Part shown: in pieces, positions 16,745-25,072 of the stretch | How positions within the stretch are numbered: position 1 is the first letter of the stretch | Layout: the number at the start of each line of letters is the position of its first letter | Assembly: GCA_965214475.1 (NCBI GenBank) | Contig: OZ243953.1 | Span: 2,418,001-2,482,000, forward strand | Direction of reading: 5' to 3' | DNA: 64,000 nucleotides | DNA from: SIRX01 sp965214475 | GTDB taxonomy: Bacteria; Actinomycetota; Rubrobacteria; Rubrobacterales; Rubrobacteraceae | Notes under the pieces: model-generated | The model's input: only the letters and a program-made list of their open reading frames with translations | The model's database searches: none | Told to the model about the DNA's origin: nothing | Made by a program: the position numbers and the translations under genes

Positions 16745-16945
16745 ATGCAATCTCAAGATATAGGGGGTCAGATTAAAGTGGCCGACAAGAAGACCAAACT
16801 TCAGCCATCTCGACGTCCGCAGCGCGAGGACTACCAAGGCGCCACCCGCAGGGCTCAACAGATCCACGACCGGCTCAAGGAGGCAGGCTACACCTTTCCC
16901 GACTCGGCCGAGATAATCCGCGCTGACCGAGACTCCAGGGTTTAA
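16745..16945 (+). CDS. vapB: Antitoxin of VapBC-like pair
   Basis: This 66-aa basic protein ends in a charged helix (RRAQQIHDRLKEAGYTFPDSAEIIRADRDSR). It overlaps no other gene and stops 6 bp before a PIN-domain toxin gene, the classic antitoxin-toxin order and spacing. No clear DNA-binding fold is visible, so it is assigned by position. The C-terminal acidic/basic helix would wrap the toxin. An in-frame GTG 36 bp downstream (VADKKTK) is an alternative start. Confidence 0.6.
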   Translation: MQSQDIGGQIKVADKKTKLQPSRRPQREDYQGATRRAQQIHDRLKEAGYTFPDSAEIIRADRDSRV

Positions 16946-16951
16946 TCCTCT

Positions 16952-17416
16952 TTGAGCGAACATTCTGGCAGTCTACGTTCCTTCGTGCTCGATAGTTCAG
17001 TGGCTGTCAAGTGGTATTTGCCGGAAGAAGAGCACGAAGAAGCTGCGAGTCTGCTCAGACGTGCGGAGTCTGAAGAGCTCACGTTGCTCGCCCCCAGCAC
17101 GATCTACCCAGAGTTTTTCAACGCACTCTGGCAGCAACACCGTCGTGAAGGCTTGCCACTCGAAGAGATGCGCCTTTCGTGGGAGCAATTCGCCATAGAT
17201 CCTGTGTTTCTATATGCACCGGAGGATCTGATGCACCGTGGCGCCGAGATAGCCTTCGACTCCGGAGCCATCATCTACGACGCTTTGTTCTTGGCACTTG
17301 CCGAGGACGCCGAAACTGTGATGATCACCGCAGACGACAAGCTGTTGAAGGCTCTGAGAGGAACCGAATACGCCAGCCTGGCACATTCCCTGCGTGAGGT
17401 AGGGAGCTTACTTTAA
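16952..17416 (+). CDS. vapC: PIN-domain ribonuclease toxin (VapC-like)
   Basis: This 154-aa PIN-domain protein has the four acidic metal ligands expected of VapC: D14 (VLDSSVAVKWY), E54 (YPEFFNALW), D110 (IIYDALFLALA) and D128 or D129 (ITADDKLL). VapC toxins cleave tRNA or rRNA when the antitoxin is degraded. The TTG at 16952 gives an 11-residue leader; the GTG inside FVLDSS is an alternative. The pair sits between a tyrosine recombinase and the cut end of an MFS gene, suggesting it arrived with the recombination event. Confidence 0.85.
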   Translation: MSEHSGSLRSFVLDSSVAVKWYLPEEEHEEAASLLRRAESEELTLLAPSTIYPEFFNALWQQHRREGLPLEEMRLSWEQFAIDPVFLYAPEDLMHRGAEIAFDSGAIIYDALFLALAEDAETVMITADDKLLKALRGTEYASLAHSLREVGSLL

Positions 17417-17444
17417 TAGATGCAATTGATACAAGAAGTGGCAC

Positions 17445-18269
17445 TCAATTACACGTACCTCGGCTGTACCCCAGCCGGCTCCCGATTATCCGACCCAGGA
17501 GCATTGCGACGAAGAAAGTTCCCATCAGCGCCGCGGCGTTGGCTGTGCGGAATCCCACCGCATCTTGCAGGAACGCGGCTCCCCAGAACGCCATGCTCCA
17601 CTCCACGCCGGTTGCCAGGAACAGCACCGCACAATATCCCCAGAACAGCGACGGTAGCGGGCCGGCGGCTACCGCTTTGCCGTCTGCGTCTACGACCTGC
17701 GCGTTCGGGATGGGAGCGCGCCGGAAGCGCCAAAAGACGAGGATCAACGCGGCAGCGGCGGCAAGCACCGCTCCACGCCAGCCCAGAATGTCTGCCCGCT
17801 CGAATGCTCCAATAGCTAGCGGGGCTATGATAGCGAACAGGCTGGCGACCACGTTAGACTCGGAGATCGCCACCGAACGGTTCTCACCGTGCGCGTCGGA
17901 GAGGGCGGCCTGAAGGTTCATCAAGAGCAGACCGCCGAATGTGCCCATCATGAGCGTGCCGACAAGTGTTACGGTTGGATGGCCGCTGGATACCAGCAGC
18001 ACGGCTCCGGCCGCCATGCCCGATCCGCCGCCCCACACCATCCGGCGGCGCCCTAAGGCTGCCGAGAGGCGGTCCCCGAGCAGTCCCGTAGGCAACAGAC
18101 CTAGTGCAAAGGCACTGAAGTGCAGGCTTGCCGTCGTGTAGCTCATATCCAACTCGGCCCGTAGAAAAGGCATCAGGGGCCCCAGCGCAGATTGCAGGTA
18201 GAGGAAGTACCCGGTCAGCAGGTACGCCATCCAGGTCGTGGGGGTCCGGGCGAAAGTGGTCGAGGTCAC
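17445..18269 (-). pseudogene. MFS transporter, C-terminally truncated
   Basis: The gene encodes 274 aa of a major facilitator whose normal length is about 390-410 aa. The first six spans and the motif GLLGDRLSAALGRRRMVWGGG are present, followed by spans 7-8 (LFWGYCAVLFLATGVEWSMAFWG and AALMGTFFVAMLLGRIIGSRLGY). Homology then ends abruptly in SRGTCN. The break at 17445 is 28 bp from the end of vapC on the opposite strand, so the incoming island probably removed the last third. The remaining protein is unlikely to transport. Confidence 0.75.
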
Positions 18270-18515
18270 AGGGCTACTTTACATAACGTTTCGCGAAAAC
18301 CTGGGGCGATGATGCAGGCTCTTGGTTTGGGTTCCAGGCTGATGAGCCCCGATACTACCTCGTCAGCAAGAGGGTTCCACCCACTACCTTGGCGACGAAT
18401 AGAGCGAGTTCATAAAGAAGAGCTCCGAGTTCGGCCCATGGGGGAAGCGCATGGCAAAGCCTTTAAATCTCTATCGCATCTTTAGCCCGGAAGCCCGGCG
18501 GGCGGGTCCTCTCGT

Positions 18516-18546
18516 GTTGGGGCCAGGCGGCAAGCCTGGCCCCAAC
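18516..18546. terminator. 13-bp perfect hairpin
   Basis: GTTGGGGCCAGGC (18516-18528) and GCCTGGCCCCAAC (18534-18546) pair perfectly around a GGCAA loop. It lies about 107 bp beyond the RidA stop and could end the ridA-creatininase transcript, although no U-tract follows. The rest of 18270-18652 contains no gene I can support. Confidence 0.6.
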
Positions 18547-18652
18547 AGCGTTAGCGGTCAGCATGTCGTTTAGCACGCACCCCCCTCAACCAGAGGAAAC
18601 TGGGACGACACGTCCGGCCCGCGCCTGTCCGCAGCCACCCGAATAGGAAGAA

Positions 18653-19051
18653 TCATTCGCCGATAGGCACCACGGCGTCGATCTCGACCTGCACGCCCCG
18701 CGGAAGACCACTGACCTCTACGGCGGCTCGAGCGGGGGGACTGGGGGACGTCTCGGAGAAGAAGCCGGCGTACACCTCGTTCACTGCCGCGAATTCGCCC
18801 AGATCCGTCGTGTAGACGGTTATTTTGACAGCTGCGTCGAGCCTCGTCCCGGCCGCCTCGCACACTGTACGGAGGTTCTCCAAGCAGCGGTCGGCCTGCT
18901 CGGCGGGTGTGGCCCCGACGATCTCGCCGCTCTCGGGATCGAGCGGCAATTGCCCCGAGCAAAAGAGGAAGCCGTTGGCCTTGATCGCTTGTGAGTATGG
19001 TCCGACTGCCTCAGGGGCGGCCGACGTGGTTATGTCCGCGCGTTCGTTCAT
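18653..19051 (-). CDS. RidA/YjgF/YER057c family protein
   Basis: This 132-aa protein is a full-length Rid family member: APEAVGPYSQAIKANGFLFCSGQLPLDPESGEIVG at the start, ENLRTVCEAAGTRLDAAVKITVYTTDLGEFAAVNEVYAGFF in the centre, and PPARAAVEVSGLPRGVQVEIDAVV at the end. The substrate-binding Arg (PPARAAV) and Glu (VEIDAVV) are conserved as in deaminating RidA. RidA hydrolyses reactive enamine/imine intermediates. The gene lies downstream of the creatininase-family gene on the same strand (37-bp gap), suggesting a shared amine or amide degradation role. Confidence 0.88.
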   Translation of the reverse strand: MNERADITTSAAPEAVGPYSQAIKANGFLFCSGQLPLDPESGEIVGATPAEQADRCLENLRTVCEAAGTRLDAAVKITVYTTDLGEFAAVNEVYAGFFSETSPSPPARAAVEVSGLPRGVQVEIDAVVPIGE

Positions 19052-19088
19052 CGGTATCCCCTAATTGTCACTACCCCCAACCACCAGA

Positions 19089-19982
19089 CTAGAATGCACG
19101 GTTCGTGAACTCGACGTTGCGGGCCTCGCCGATGTCGACCTTGCGGATCTCTTCGATGGCGTCAACCAGGTATCGGCCGAAGCGATCGTAGATCTCGCGC
19201 CCCTTTTCCGCCGAGGCCAGAAGCGGGTTGCCGATGACCGCCGTAGGCGAGTATTCCTTGTGCTCCATAGCGAAATTGAAGTACTCATAGTCCTGGAACG
19301 TCACAACGGTTCCACCGTCCCACTTAGTGAAGGCGTCGGGAACCCACTCCGGGGCGTGCGCCTTCTCCCAGAAGCCGTTGAGGCGATCTATGGGTACGAG
19401 CCGCTCGTCGTGGGCCATCATCTGGCTGGATTCCTGCTCGGCGGCGTGCCAACCCGGCGTCTCCTCGGGCGGCGACTCGAGCACATCCTCCATTATGCCG
19501 AGGTAACGCTCACCATAAGGCTTGAAGAGCGCAACGAATACGTTGTGCTCATTGTAGAGCCGGCGCATCACGGGGTCGAGTATCTTCGCGTTCGAGGCAT
19601 GCCCGTTGACGAAGATGAGCTTGCGGAAGCCCTGATGTATAAGGCTGCGCGCCATATCGTACCAGACGGCCTGGCAGGTCTGCGATCGGAGCGTCACCGT
19701 GCCCGAGCCTCCATCGACGTCGCGCAGGTGGTGCGGCGAGAACCCGAAGGGCAGCGTCGGCGTGTACGGGACTCCGGCGACCGGGGCCGCGCGATCTATC
19801 GTCTCGACGCAGTGGTAGGAGTCACAGCCGACCGGCATGTGCGGCCCGTGGGACTCCTGAGAGCCGATGGGTATGAGCACGATCCCATCTGTGTCAACGA
19901 AGTTCTTTATGTCCGGCCAAGCCAAATCGGCCAAGCAGTACGAGGGCAGATCGCCTCCTGCTATCTGACCATTTTCCGTCAT
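19089..19982 (-). CDS. Creatininase-family amidohydrolase
   Basis: This 297-aa protein has the creatininase/MftE metal centre: VLIPIGSQESHGPHMPVGCDSYHCVETIDRA (Glu/His/Asp ligands), GFSPHHL, FVNGHASNAKIL (His/Asn) and a Glu in GWHAAEQESSQMM. Members hydrolyse cyclic amides (creatinine), remove the modified C-terminus of mycofactocin precursor, or act on formamidopyrimidines. No mycofactocin genes are nearby. A good promoter precedes it at 20093-20122. With RidA it forms a two-gene minus-strand operon, facing away from the XRE-cupin regulator that may control it. Confidence 0.82.
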   Translation of the reverse strand: MTENGQIAGGDLPSYCLADLAWPDIKNFVDTDGIVLIPIGSQESHGPHMPVGCDSYHCVETIDRAAPVAGVPYTPTLPFGFSPHHLRDVDGGSGTVTLRSQTCQAVWYDMARSLIHQGFRKLIFVNGHASNAKILDPVMRRLYNEHNVFVALFKPYGERYLGIMEDVLESPPEETPGWHAAEQESSQMMAHDERLVPIDRLNGFWEKAHAPEWVPDAFTKWDGGTVVTFQDYEYFNFAMEHKEYSPTAVIGNPLLASAEKGREIYDRFGRYLVDAIEEIRKVDIGEARNVEFTNRAF

Positions 19983-20092
19983 CGCTCGATTCCTTTCTTT
20001 TGGTGCGCCATTGTCCGCAGTTTCCCAGTTCCTAGTTTCTCTGCAAGGGCTATTTACACTCCTTTGTCGAACAATATATACAAATTAAGGGG

Positions 20093-20122
20093 ATTATAGA
20101 CAATGATACCGAACATAGTCAA
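20093..20122 (-). promoter_or_regulatory. Promoter of the creatininase-ridA operon
   Basis: On the minus strand, TTGACT (20122-20117) and TATAAT (20098-20093) are separated by 18 bp and lie about 110 bp before the ATG. This is one of the best matches to the housekeeping consensus in the window. The spacer contains CGGTAT, the complement of the ATACCG found in the other island promoters. Confidence 0.65.
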
Positions 20123-20613
20123 GAAAACAGAGGTCAAAGGTGGCTTAGACGTCTTTGAGATTATGTTGCTGGTCGTCGAACCGCTCTCACTCAGTCGCAA
20201 TGGCAGGTCGTTCCGGGAAGTTCGAGAATAATTCAGACAGATATCCACTCTCGGGCAAAAGGAGATCGGACTCGCCCGCGTGACGAGGCAGATTTGCTTG
20301 ACGTAGCCCTTCTTACCCTATTATGGCCGAACGCGGTTACGAGCACCGTCGCTCTCGTGCGCTGTCATCTGTCATGTCTGCCCCGCGTGTGAGTAGGCAC
20401 GCTCTAACCTGATTCAGTGTTCGACCACCCACGATGGACTCGCGGACGCCTTAGCGGGGACTCACTCACCGTATGGTAGGCCGAAACTCCGCCGCAGGAA
20501 CACGTTATGGATAGTGGAGCGGGCTGACCTGAGCATACAAAACACTCATTTCGTTGCAAATCGGTTACAATAGTCGAACAAAGTCGCTGAAAGAAGACCT
20601 GATAAGATGAGTT
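20123..20613. other. Gene-free region between divergent genes
   Basis: About 490 bp lie between the creatininase promoter and the XRE-cupin regulator. I see no ORF with family features, no RNA gene and no strong repeat. It presumably holds the promoter and operators of the regulator, but no element could be assigned with confidence. Confidence 0.4.
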
Positions 20614-20625
20614 AGGAGACCCTCT

Positions 20626-21243
20626 CTGGCACGGCATGAAGCTGAAACGGCCGCTGATGCAGCCGAACTGCAGCATACAAACGCAGCAGCCACGACGGAT
20701 GTAGAGATCGGCGACCGGCTCTCCGAGCTGCGGCGTCAACATGGCTTGAGCATACGCGAGGTAGCCCGCCGCTCAAAGGTCTCACCTTCGTTGATCAGCG
20801 AGGCTGAGAGGGGCCTCGTCGAGCCCTCGGTCGGGGTCCTCAAGCGGCTGGGCCAAGTTTTCGATGTCACCATAACCTACTTCTTTTCTTACCCTGGCGC
20901 CTCCGGCGAAAGGGTCGTGCGCAAAGACGACCGGAGGACGTTGTCTGAACTCAAGGGCGTCACGTACGAGCTCGCCGGCCCTGACAGCGCTCGCACGCTC
21001 GAGCCGATCTTTGGTCGCCTACAGCCCGGTGCTGGATCGACGGATCAGGTTCCGATGCAGCACGAGGGCTACGAGTGGGGGATGGTGCTCAAAGGTCGCC
21101 TCAAGGTATGGGTAGGTACGGAGATCTACTTCTTGATGCCGGAAGATTCGATCTACTTCGCGAGTTCTATTCCGCACCGCGTTGCCAACGCCTCTGAGGA
21201 AGTAACCGAATATATCTGGGTCAACGTGCCCGCAAGCTTCTAG
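20626..21243 (+). CDS. XRE-cupin transcriptional regulator, likely CTG start
   Basis: This is a 205-aa regulator with an N-terminal XRE helix-turn-helix (IGDRLSELRRQHGLSIREVARRSKVSPSLISEAERG) and a C-terminal cupin domain (LQPGAGSTDQVPMQHEGYEWGMVLKGRLKVWVG, FASSIPHRVANAS). Starting at the first common codon, TTG 20746, would cut the helix-turn-helix in half. The open frame runs back to a stop at 20608. Its only initiator-like codon with a ribosome site is CTG 20626, preceded by AGGAGA at 20614-20619 (6-bp spacing). Proteins of this class sense small ligands through the cupin and control adjacent catabolic genes, here plausibly the creatininase and aldolase modules. Confidence 0.78.
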   Translation: MARHEAETAADAAELQHTNAAATTDVEIGDRLSELRRQHGLSIREVARRSKVSPSLISEAERGLVEPSVGVLKRLGQVFDVTITYFFSYPGASGERVVRKDDRRTLSELKGVTYELAGPDSARTLEPIFGRLQPGAGSTDQVPMQHEGYEWGMVLKGRLKVWVGTEIYFLMPEDSIYFASSIPHRVANASEEVTEYIWVNVPASF

Positions 21244-21528
21244 GCCCCCAGACAGCGAGCACATCCGCCGCCCCTTCAAATGCTAAGGTCAACGATATCC
21301 TGAAAGTTGGCGGTCTAACGCTTCTGCGTAACCTACTCCGCGTAAGGTGGTCTTGTGCCGACTTCCAGGGGTCAGGTCTACGCCCGGACCTTTGCTACCA
21401 AGACGATCACCCGATATTCTGGCAAGCACAGAACGTAAGCATACTTCGCCAGTAGCCGACTTTTTGAGTACTTTAACTGCCTCTTTTACGTTTTTGCAGT
21501 AAATAATCGAACACTGTTGCTGTTTATC

Positions 21529-21557
21529 TTGCTTAGTGTGCCAAAATACCGTAAAAT
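21529..21557 (+). promoter_or_regulatory. Island promoter A (AAATACCG spacer)
   Basis: TTGCTT (21529-21534), a 17-bp spacer ending in AAAATACCG, and TAAAAT (21552-21557). The spacer end is shared with the promoters at 23543 and 24925, pointing to a common regulator. It now drives the permease relic and perhaps the GMC gene. The rest of 21244-21614 holds nothing else recognised. Confidence 0.5.
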
Positions 21558-21614
21558 GGGATGCAAACGAGCAAGTAGACAAATACCAGGGATAGAGACT
21601 TAAGGATTCGGCAA

Positions 21615-21812
21615 TTGGGAATGCCGGGAAGGAGTATATTCATTGAAATCAAACCGATCACGGTTGCGCTGAACAATCTGTCAGGCATCTTCTCCATAGA
21701 TTGGACCGTCGTCATGGCTGGCGCGGTGGTTGCGGCCCTTCCCACAGCGCTTGTGTACGTTGTGCTAGGTAAGTACTTTATCCGCGGCCTCACGGCAGGC
21801 TATGGGAAGTGA
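21615..21812 (+). pseudogene. Relic of sugar ABC transporter permease (MalG type)
   Basis: The 65-aa frame ends in VALNNLSG, then SIDWTVVMAGAVVAALPTALVYVVLGKYFIRGLTAGYGK. This is the characteristic C-terminus of MalG/UgpE-type carbohydrate ABC permeases (last span plus YFIRGLTAG). About 200 N-terminal residues, the EAA loop and all partner genes are absent, so this is a deletion remnant fused to an upstream promoter region. It indicates that the locus once carried an ABC sugar importer, now apparently replaced by the symporter at 29901. Confidence 0.75.
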
Positions 21813-21849
21813 GTGGAAATCGTGATACGCAAGCTAGGAGGACGCAACG

Positions 21850-23364
21850 TTGACTGAGAAGCTCTCCACCGACATCGTTATCATTGGGACAGGCATGGGA
21901 GGTGGAACCCTCGCGTACGCCCTGCGCAACAGTGGCGCAGACATACTCTTGATAGAACGCGGTGACTATTTGCCTCAAGAGCCTGAGAATTGGGATCCGA
22001 AAGCTGTCTTCGAAGGAAACCGCTACCGGGCGGAGGAGACGTGGCTTGACAGTGAAGGGCAACCCTTTGCGCCAGGTGTGCATTACTTTGTAGGGGGGAA
22101 CACAAAGGTTTATGGTGGCTCTCTTCCACGCCTACGCACCGAAGATTTCGGGGAGCTGGCTCATGTAGACGGGACTTCCCCGTCGTGGCCCATAAGCTAT
22201 GAAGATCTAGAATCGTACTACTCCCGTGCCGAACAGCTCTACGGTGTACACGGTGAGTCCGGAACCGGACCGACGGAACCGCCGAGGTCTTCTCCATACC
22301 CGCATGCGCCTATTCCCCACGAGCCTTACATCAAGGATCTGGCGCGCAGGCTCAGCGAGCAGGGCCTCCGTCCCTCCAACATCCCCATGTCCATCGAATG
22401 CTACTCTGGCGGTCGTTGCTCGTGGGTCAAGACGTGCGATGGCTTCCCTTGCCAAAAGCTTGCCAAAGGAGAGGCCGACGTTAACGGCGTGCGGCCGGCG
22501 CTCAAGAGCGGAAACGTGCGCATCCTAACCAAAACCTTCGTCCGCCGCCTGTTGGCTGATGGGGAGGGTGAGAGGGTGACCGCGATCGAAGCGGAGCGAG
22601 ACGGCCAGGCTTTAACCGTAGAGGCCGATAAGGTGGTGGTTGCGTGCGGAGCGGCGAACTCGGCGGCTCTGATGTTGCGTTCCGCAGATACCTCGCACCC
22701 TAAGGGATTAGCGAACTCGTCGGATCTAGTTGGCCGCAACTACATGATGCATAACAACTCGGCCGTGATGGCCATACATCCCCTGCGTCGTAATCCGACT
22801 ACAACCCAGAAGACGCTTGCTGTCAACGACTTCTACTTTGGGGCGCCCGACTGGCCCTACCCGATGGGCAACATGCAGCTGTTGGGCAAGTTGCAGGCGG
22901 GCATGCTCACCGCGGACGTGCCGTTCTTGCCAAGGCGCGTGCTACAAGCAGTGGCTAATAGAAGCGTCGACTGGTGGATCATGTCGGAAGACCTTCCCGA
23001 TCCAGAGAACCGCATTACCCTTGCTCCGAATGGCCAGATACGGGTGGACTGGAAACCCAACAACCTCGCCGCGCACGAGAGACTAGTGGAAAAGGCGACA
23101 CGTATGCTGCGCAAGGCGGGATACCCTATTGTTCAAACTCGCAGGCTCGGTATCGAGACTAACTCGCATCAGTGCGGAACTCTACGATTCGGCACAGACC
23201 CGGACACCTCTGTGCTCGACCCTCTGTGCAAAGCGCATGATCTGGAGAATTTGTACGTGATCGACTCGTCGTTCTTCCCGTCCTCTGGAGCTATGAATCC
23301 AGGTTTGACTATCGCAGCGCAGGCGCTGCGGGTGGCACACCTGGCCTTCAACAGCGAAGCTTAG
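21850..23364 (+). CDS. GMC-family FAD oxidoreductase
   Basis: This 504-aa flavoprotein has an N-terminal FAD motif IVIIGTGMGGGTLAYALRNSGADILLIERGD (9-39), the GMC segment FVGGNTKVYGGSLPRLR, the middle FAD strand ADKVVVACGAANSAALML and the C-terminal signature ENLYVIDSSFFPSSGAMNPGLTIAAQALRVA. Sugar- and polyol-oxidising GMC enzymes have this form and usually pass electrons to a carrier or O2. The TTG start at 21850 follows AGGAGGACG. Its position in a polyol/sugar-acid cluster suggests oxidation of a ring or secondary hydroxyl. No partner cytochrome subunit is seen. Confidence 0.87.
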   Translation: MTEKLSTDIVIIGTGMGGGTLAYALRNSGADILLIERGDYLPQEPENWDPKAVFEGNRYRAEETWLDSEGQPFAPGVHYFVGGNTKVYGGSLPRLRTEDFGELAHVDGTSPSWPISYEDLESYYSRAEQLYGVHGESGTGPTEPPRSSPYPHAPIPHEPYIKDLARRLSEQGLRPSNIPMSIECYSGGRCSWVKTCDGFPCQKLAKGEADVNGVRPALKSGNVRILTKTFVRRLLADGEGERVTAIEAERDGQALTVEADKVVVACGAANSAALMLRSADTSHPKGLANSSDLVGRNYMMHNNSAVMAIHPLRRNPTTTQKTLAVNDFYFGAPDWPYPMGNMQLLGKLQAGMLTADVPFLPRRVLQAVANRSVDWWIMSEDLPDPENRITLAPNGQIRVDWKPNNLAAHERLVEKATRMLRKAGYPIVQTRRLGIETNSHQCGTLRFGTDPDTSVLDPLCKAHDLENLYVIDSSFFPSSGAMNPGLTIAAQALRVAHLAFNSEA

Positions 23365-23502
23365 CTATGGCTAGAGCCGACCGTCTTTATCTAGAGATCG
23401 GGAGAGCCCAAGGTTTACGTCTCAGCTTGCTGCAGATCCGTTCCGCATGCGAAAAGCGAAATTCAGCGGAACGCGCAGCTTCTGATGAAACGCGACATCG
23501 AA

Positions 23503-23690
23503 CCAGTTGTGTACCTAATTAACGAACAAAACTGTGTATTTATTGATTAACGTACATAAATACCGCATGATGCTCCACGTTGGAAGGGCAATACAGGGTA
23601 TGGGCCCGTTCCATGAGCAGCTTGTACCCATCGATCTGAGAAGGAGGAAGATGTTGTGAAATCGTTAGGTATGCAGATGCGTCTTGGAGT
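23503..23690 (+). repeat. Diverged direct repeat, copy 1 (promoter-leader-aldolase start)
   Basis: This stretch is clearly related to 24880-25072. Shared blocks are CGAACAAA, ACGTACATAAATACCG, GTTGGAA, CCGTTCCA, GTACCC, TTGAT/ATCGAT and GGAGGAA, followed by a start codon and SLG-QMRL. The repeat covers a promoter, leader, ribosome site and the first codons of the aldolase gene. Confidence 0.7.
23543..23571 (+). promoter_or_regulatory. Island promoter B
   Basis: TTGATT (23543-23548), a 17-bp spacer AACGTACATAAATACCG, and CATGAT (23566-23571). It is the weaker, diverged twin of the promoter at 24925. It is followed 85 bp later by a ribosome site and the aborted aldolase start. Confidence 0.5.
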
Positions 23691-23694
23691 CTGA
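23656..23694 (+). pseudogene. Aborted copy of the aldolase N-terminus
   Basis: GTG 23656, preceded by AAGGAGGAAG, encodes MKSLGMQMRLGV and stops. The intact aldolase at 25037 begins MESLGKQMRLRRL. This is a remnant of a duplicated gene start that became joined to unrelated sequence. Confidence 0.65.
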
Positions 23695-23720
23695 GAACTA
23701 CTCCAACGGAAACACCCGAC

Positions 23721-24689
23721 TTGTTTAATGGGTATCAGAAGTCGGAAAGTCGAGCTAGGGAGATGAGAGCCGCGACTGAAGTTGGCGAAAACGTAATCGT
23801 GGTCGGGGGTGGGCACAACGGTCTTGTGCGCGCGTTCTACCTTGCTGCGCGGGGCATGGCGTCCGCGGTTGAGGAGGCCGGTGGTACTATCCGCAGGAGC
23901 GCGCCTGTGGCGTCCGTCGTTACGGAGGATGGCCATACGGTCGGAGTGGAACTGGCCGACGGTCAGTTCTTGCCCAGCGGACTAGTAGTGTCTAATGCGG
24001 ACCCGAAGACTACGCTGCTGGGCCTCGTCCAAGGCGACGGACTTCCGGGAGAGGTCCGGTCACGCGTGGAGTCGTACGACCAACGGCTATCGTGCGTGAA
24101 GTGGCACGTGATCCTTAGCGATCTGCCAGACTTCGAGCGTTTCTTCGGCAGCGACTACGAGCGGTCCATGGCAGCCACACTCTGTATCTCGCCCACGCTC
24201 AACACCGTCATGGATGCGTATGCAGACGTTCGCGCGGGCCGAGTTAGCAGCGAGATGATCATGGAGTTGCAGATTCCGACAGTGGTGGACGATACTATCG
24301 CGCCAGAGGGCAAGCACATCTTCTCGTCTTGGTGCCTGTGGGCCCCGAGCCAACTGCGCGATGGCCAAACGTGGGAGGAGGCACGGCCCGAAATAAACGC
24401 CTAGATCATCCGGCAGATAGCCGGTTACTTTCCAGACCTCGAGGATCTGATCGAGGAGACGATCACCTTCACGCCGGGTGACATACAGAGCAGGCACAAC
24501 CTGCAGGGGGGCGTAATCTGGCAGCTCGACGTGCATCCCGGCCAAGTCCTAGCTAATCGACAGCCCTACGCGAGTGGCATCGACGGCCTGTACCTGTGCG
24601 GAAACTGCACACGCCCAGGAGTCGACGTGTCGGGGGCGGCGGGCCACAACGCCGCACATGCCATCCTCCGCACCCAAGTGTCAGTGTAG
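23721..24689 (+). pseudogene. Phytoene-dehydrogenase-like FAD oxidoreductase, deleted and interrupted
   Basis: The reading frame starts with a FAD Rossmann motif (VIVVGGGHNGLVRAFYLAARG) and jumps directly to the middle of a CrtI/RetSat-like protein (ASAVEEAGGTIRRSAPVASVV, LADGQFLPSGLVVSNADPKTT). An in-frame deletion of perhaps 200 residues is therefore likely. A TAG at 24402 interrupts the frame. The same frame continues to 24689 with family C-terminal sequence (IIRQIAGYFPDLEDLIEETI, GIDGLYLCGNCTRPGVDVSGAAGHNAAHAIL). Intact relatives are about 520 aa and oxidise or saturate polyunsaturated or polyol-type substrates. Two independent lesions make it non-functional. Confidence 0.8.
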
Positions 24690-24736
24690 TAGATCCGTAG
24701 GATTATAGGCAATCGAAAGCGTGGAGCAGTAGGCAC

Positions 24737-24928
24737 CGGACGATCTCGCTGGACAGGCTCGACGGACTCAGGGAACCGCCGGCGTCCAGGGTTTTCGTTC
24801 CGCGCTACTACGAGCGGGAGGCGGACCTCCCGCTTGCATACGGCCGCCTATCGCCGACGCTCGCCATCGAACGTGGGATTGAGCCGATAGTGTACTATTT
24901 TGTCGAACAAACTCGCCGTATTTCTTGA
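24737..24928 (+). other. Unrecognised coding-like remnant
   Basis: A frame without stops encodes about 63 aa (ISLDRLDGLREPPASRVFVP, then YYEREADLPLAYGRLSPTLA) and ends at a TGA inside the -35 element of promoter C. It looks protein-like but has no ribosome site or start, and I cannot name its family. It is probably another deletion remnant. The rest of 24690-25036 is the promoter-leader repeat. Confidence 0.35.
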
Positions 24929-25072
24929 CTGACGTACATAAATACCGTAAAGTGCATTTTGTTGGAAAGGAATGAAGGGACTGGAGCCGTTCCACGGTCA
25001 GCCAGTACCCGTTGATCGATAAAGGAGGAAAGTTTCGTGGAATCTCTAGGCAAGCAGATGCGTCTCCGTCGG
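24880..25072 (+). repeat. Diverged direct repeat, copy 2 (intact aldolase leader)
   Basis: This is the counterpart of 23503-23690 (see shared blocks there). It leads into the intact aldolase gene, so it is probably the parental copy or the better preserved one. Confidence 0.7.
24925..24953 (+). promoter_or_regulatory. Island promoter C, before aldolase operon
   Basis: TTGACT (24925-24930), a 17-bp spacer GACGTACATAAATACCG, and TAAAGT (24948-24953), 84 bp before GTG 25037. It shares ATAAATACCG with promoter B and AATACCG with promoter A. Confidence 0.6.

Noticed and set aside
15543..17420. tRNA attachment site for the first integrase
   Set aside because: No cloverleaf, T-loop or long direct repeat could be found on either side.
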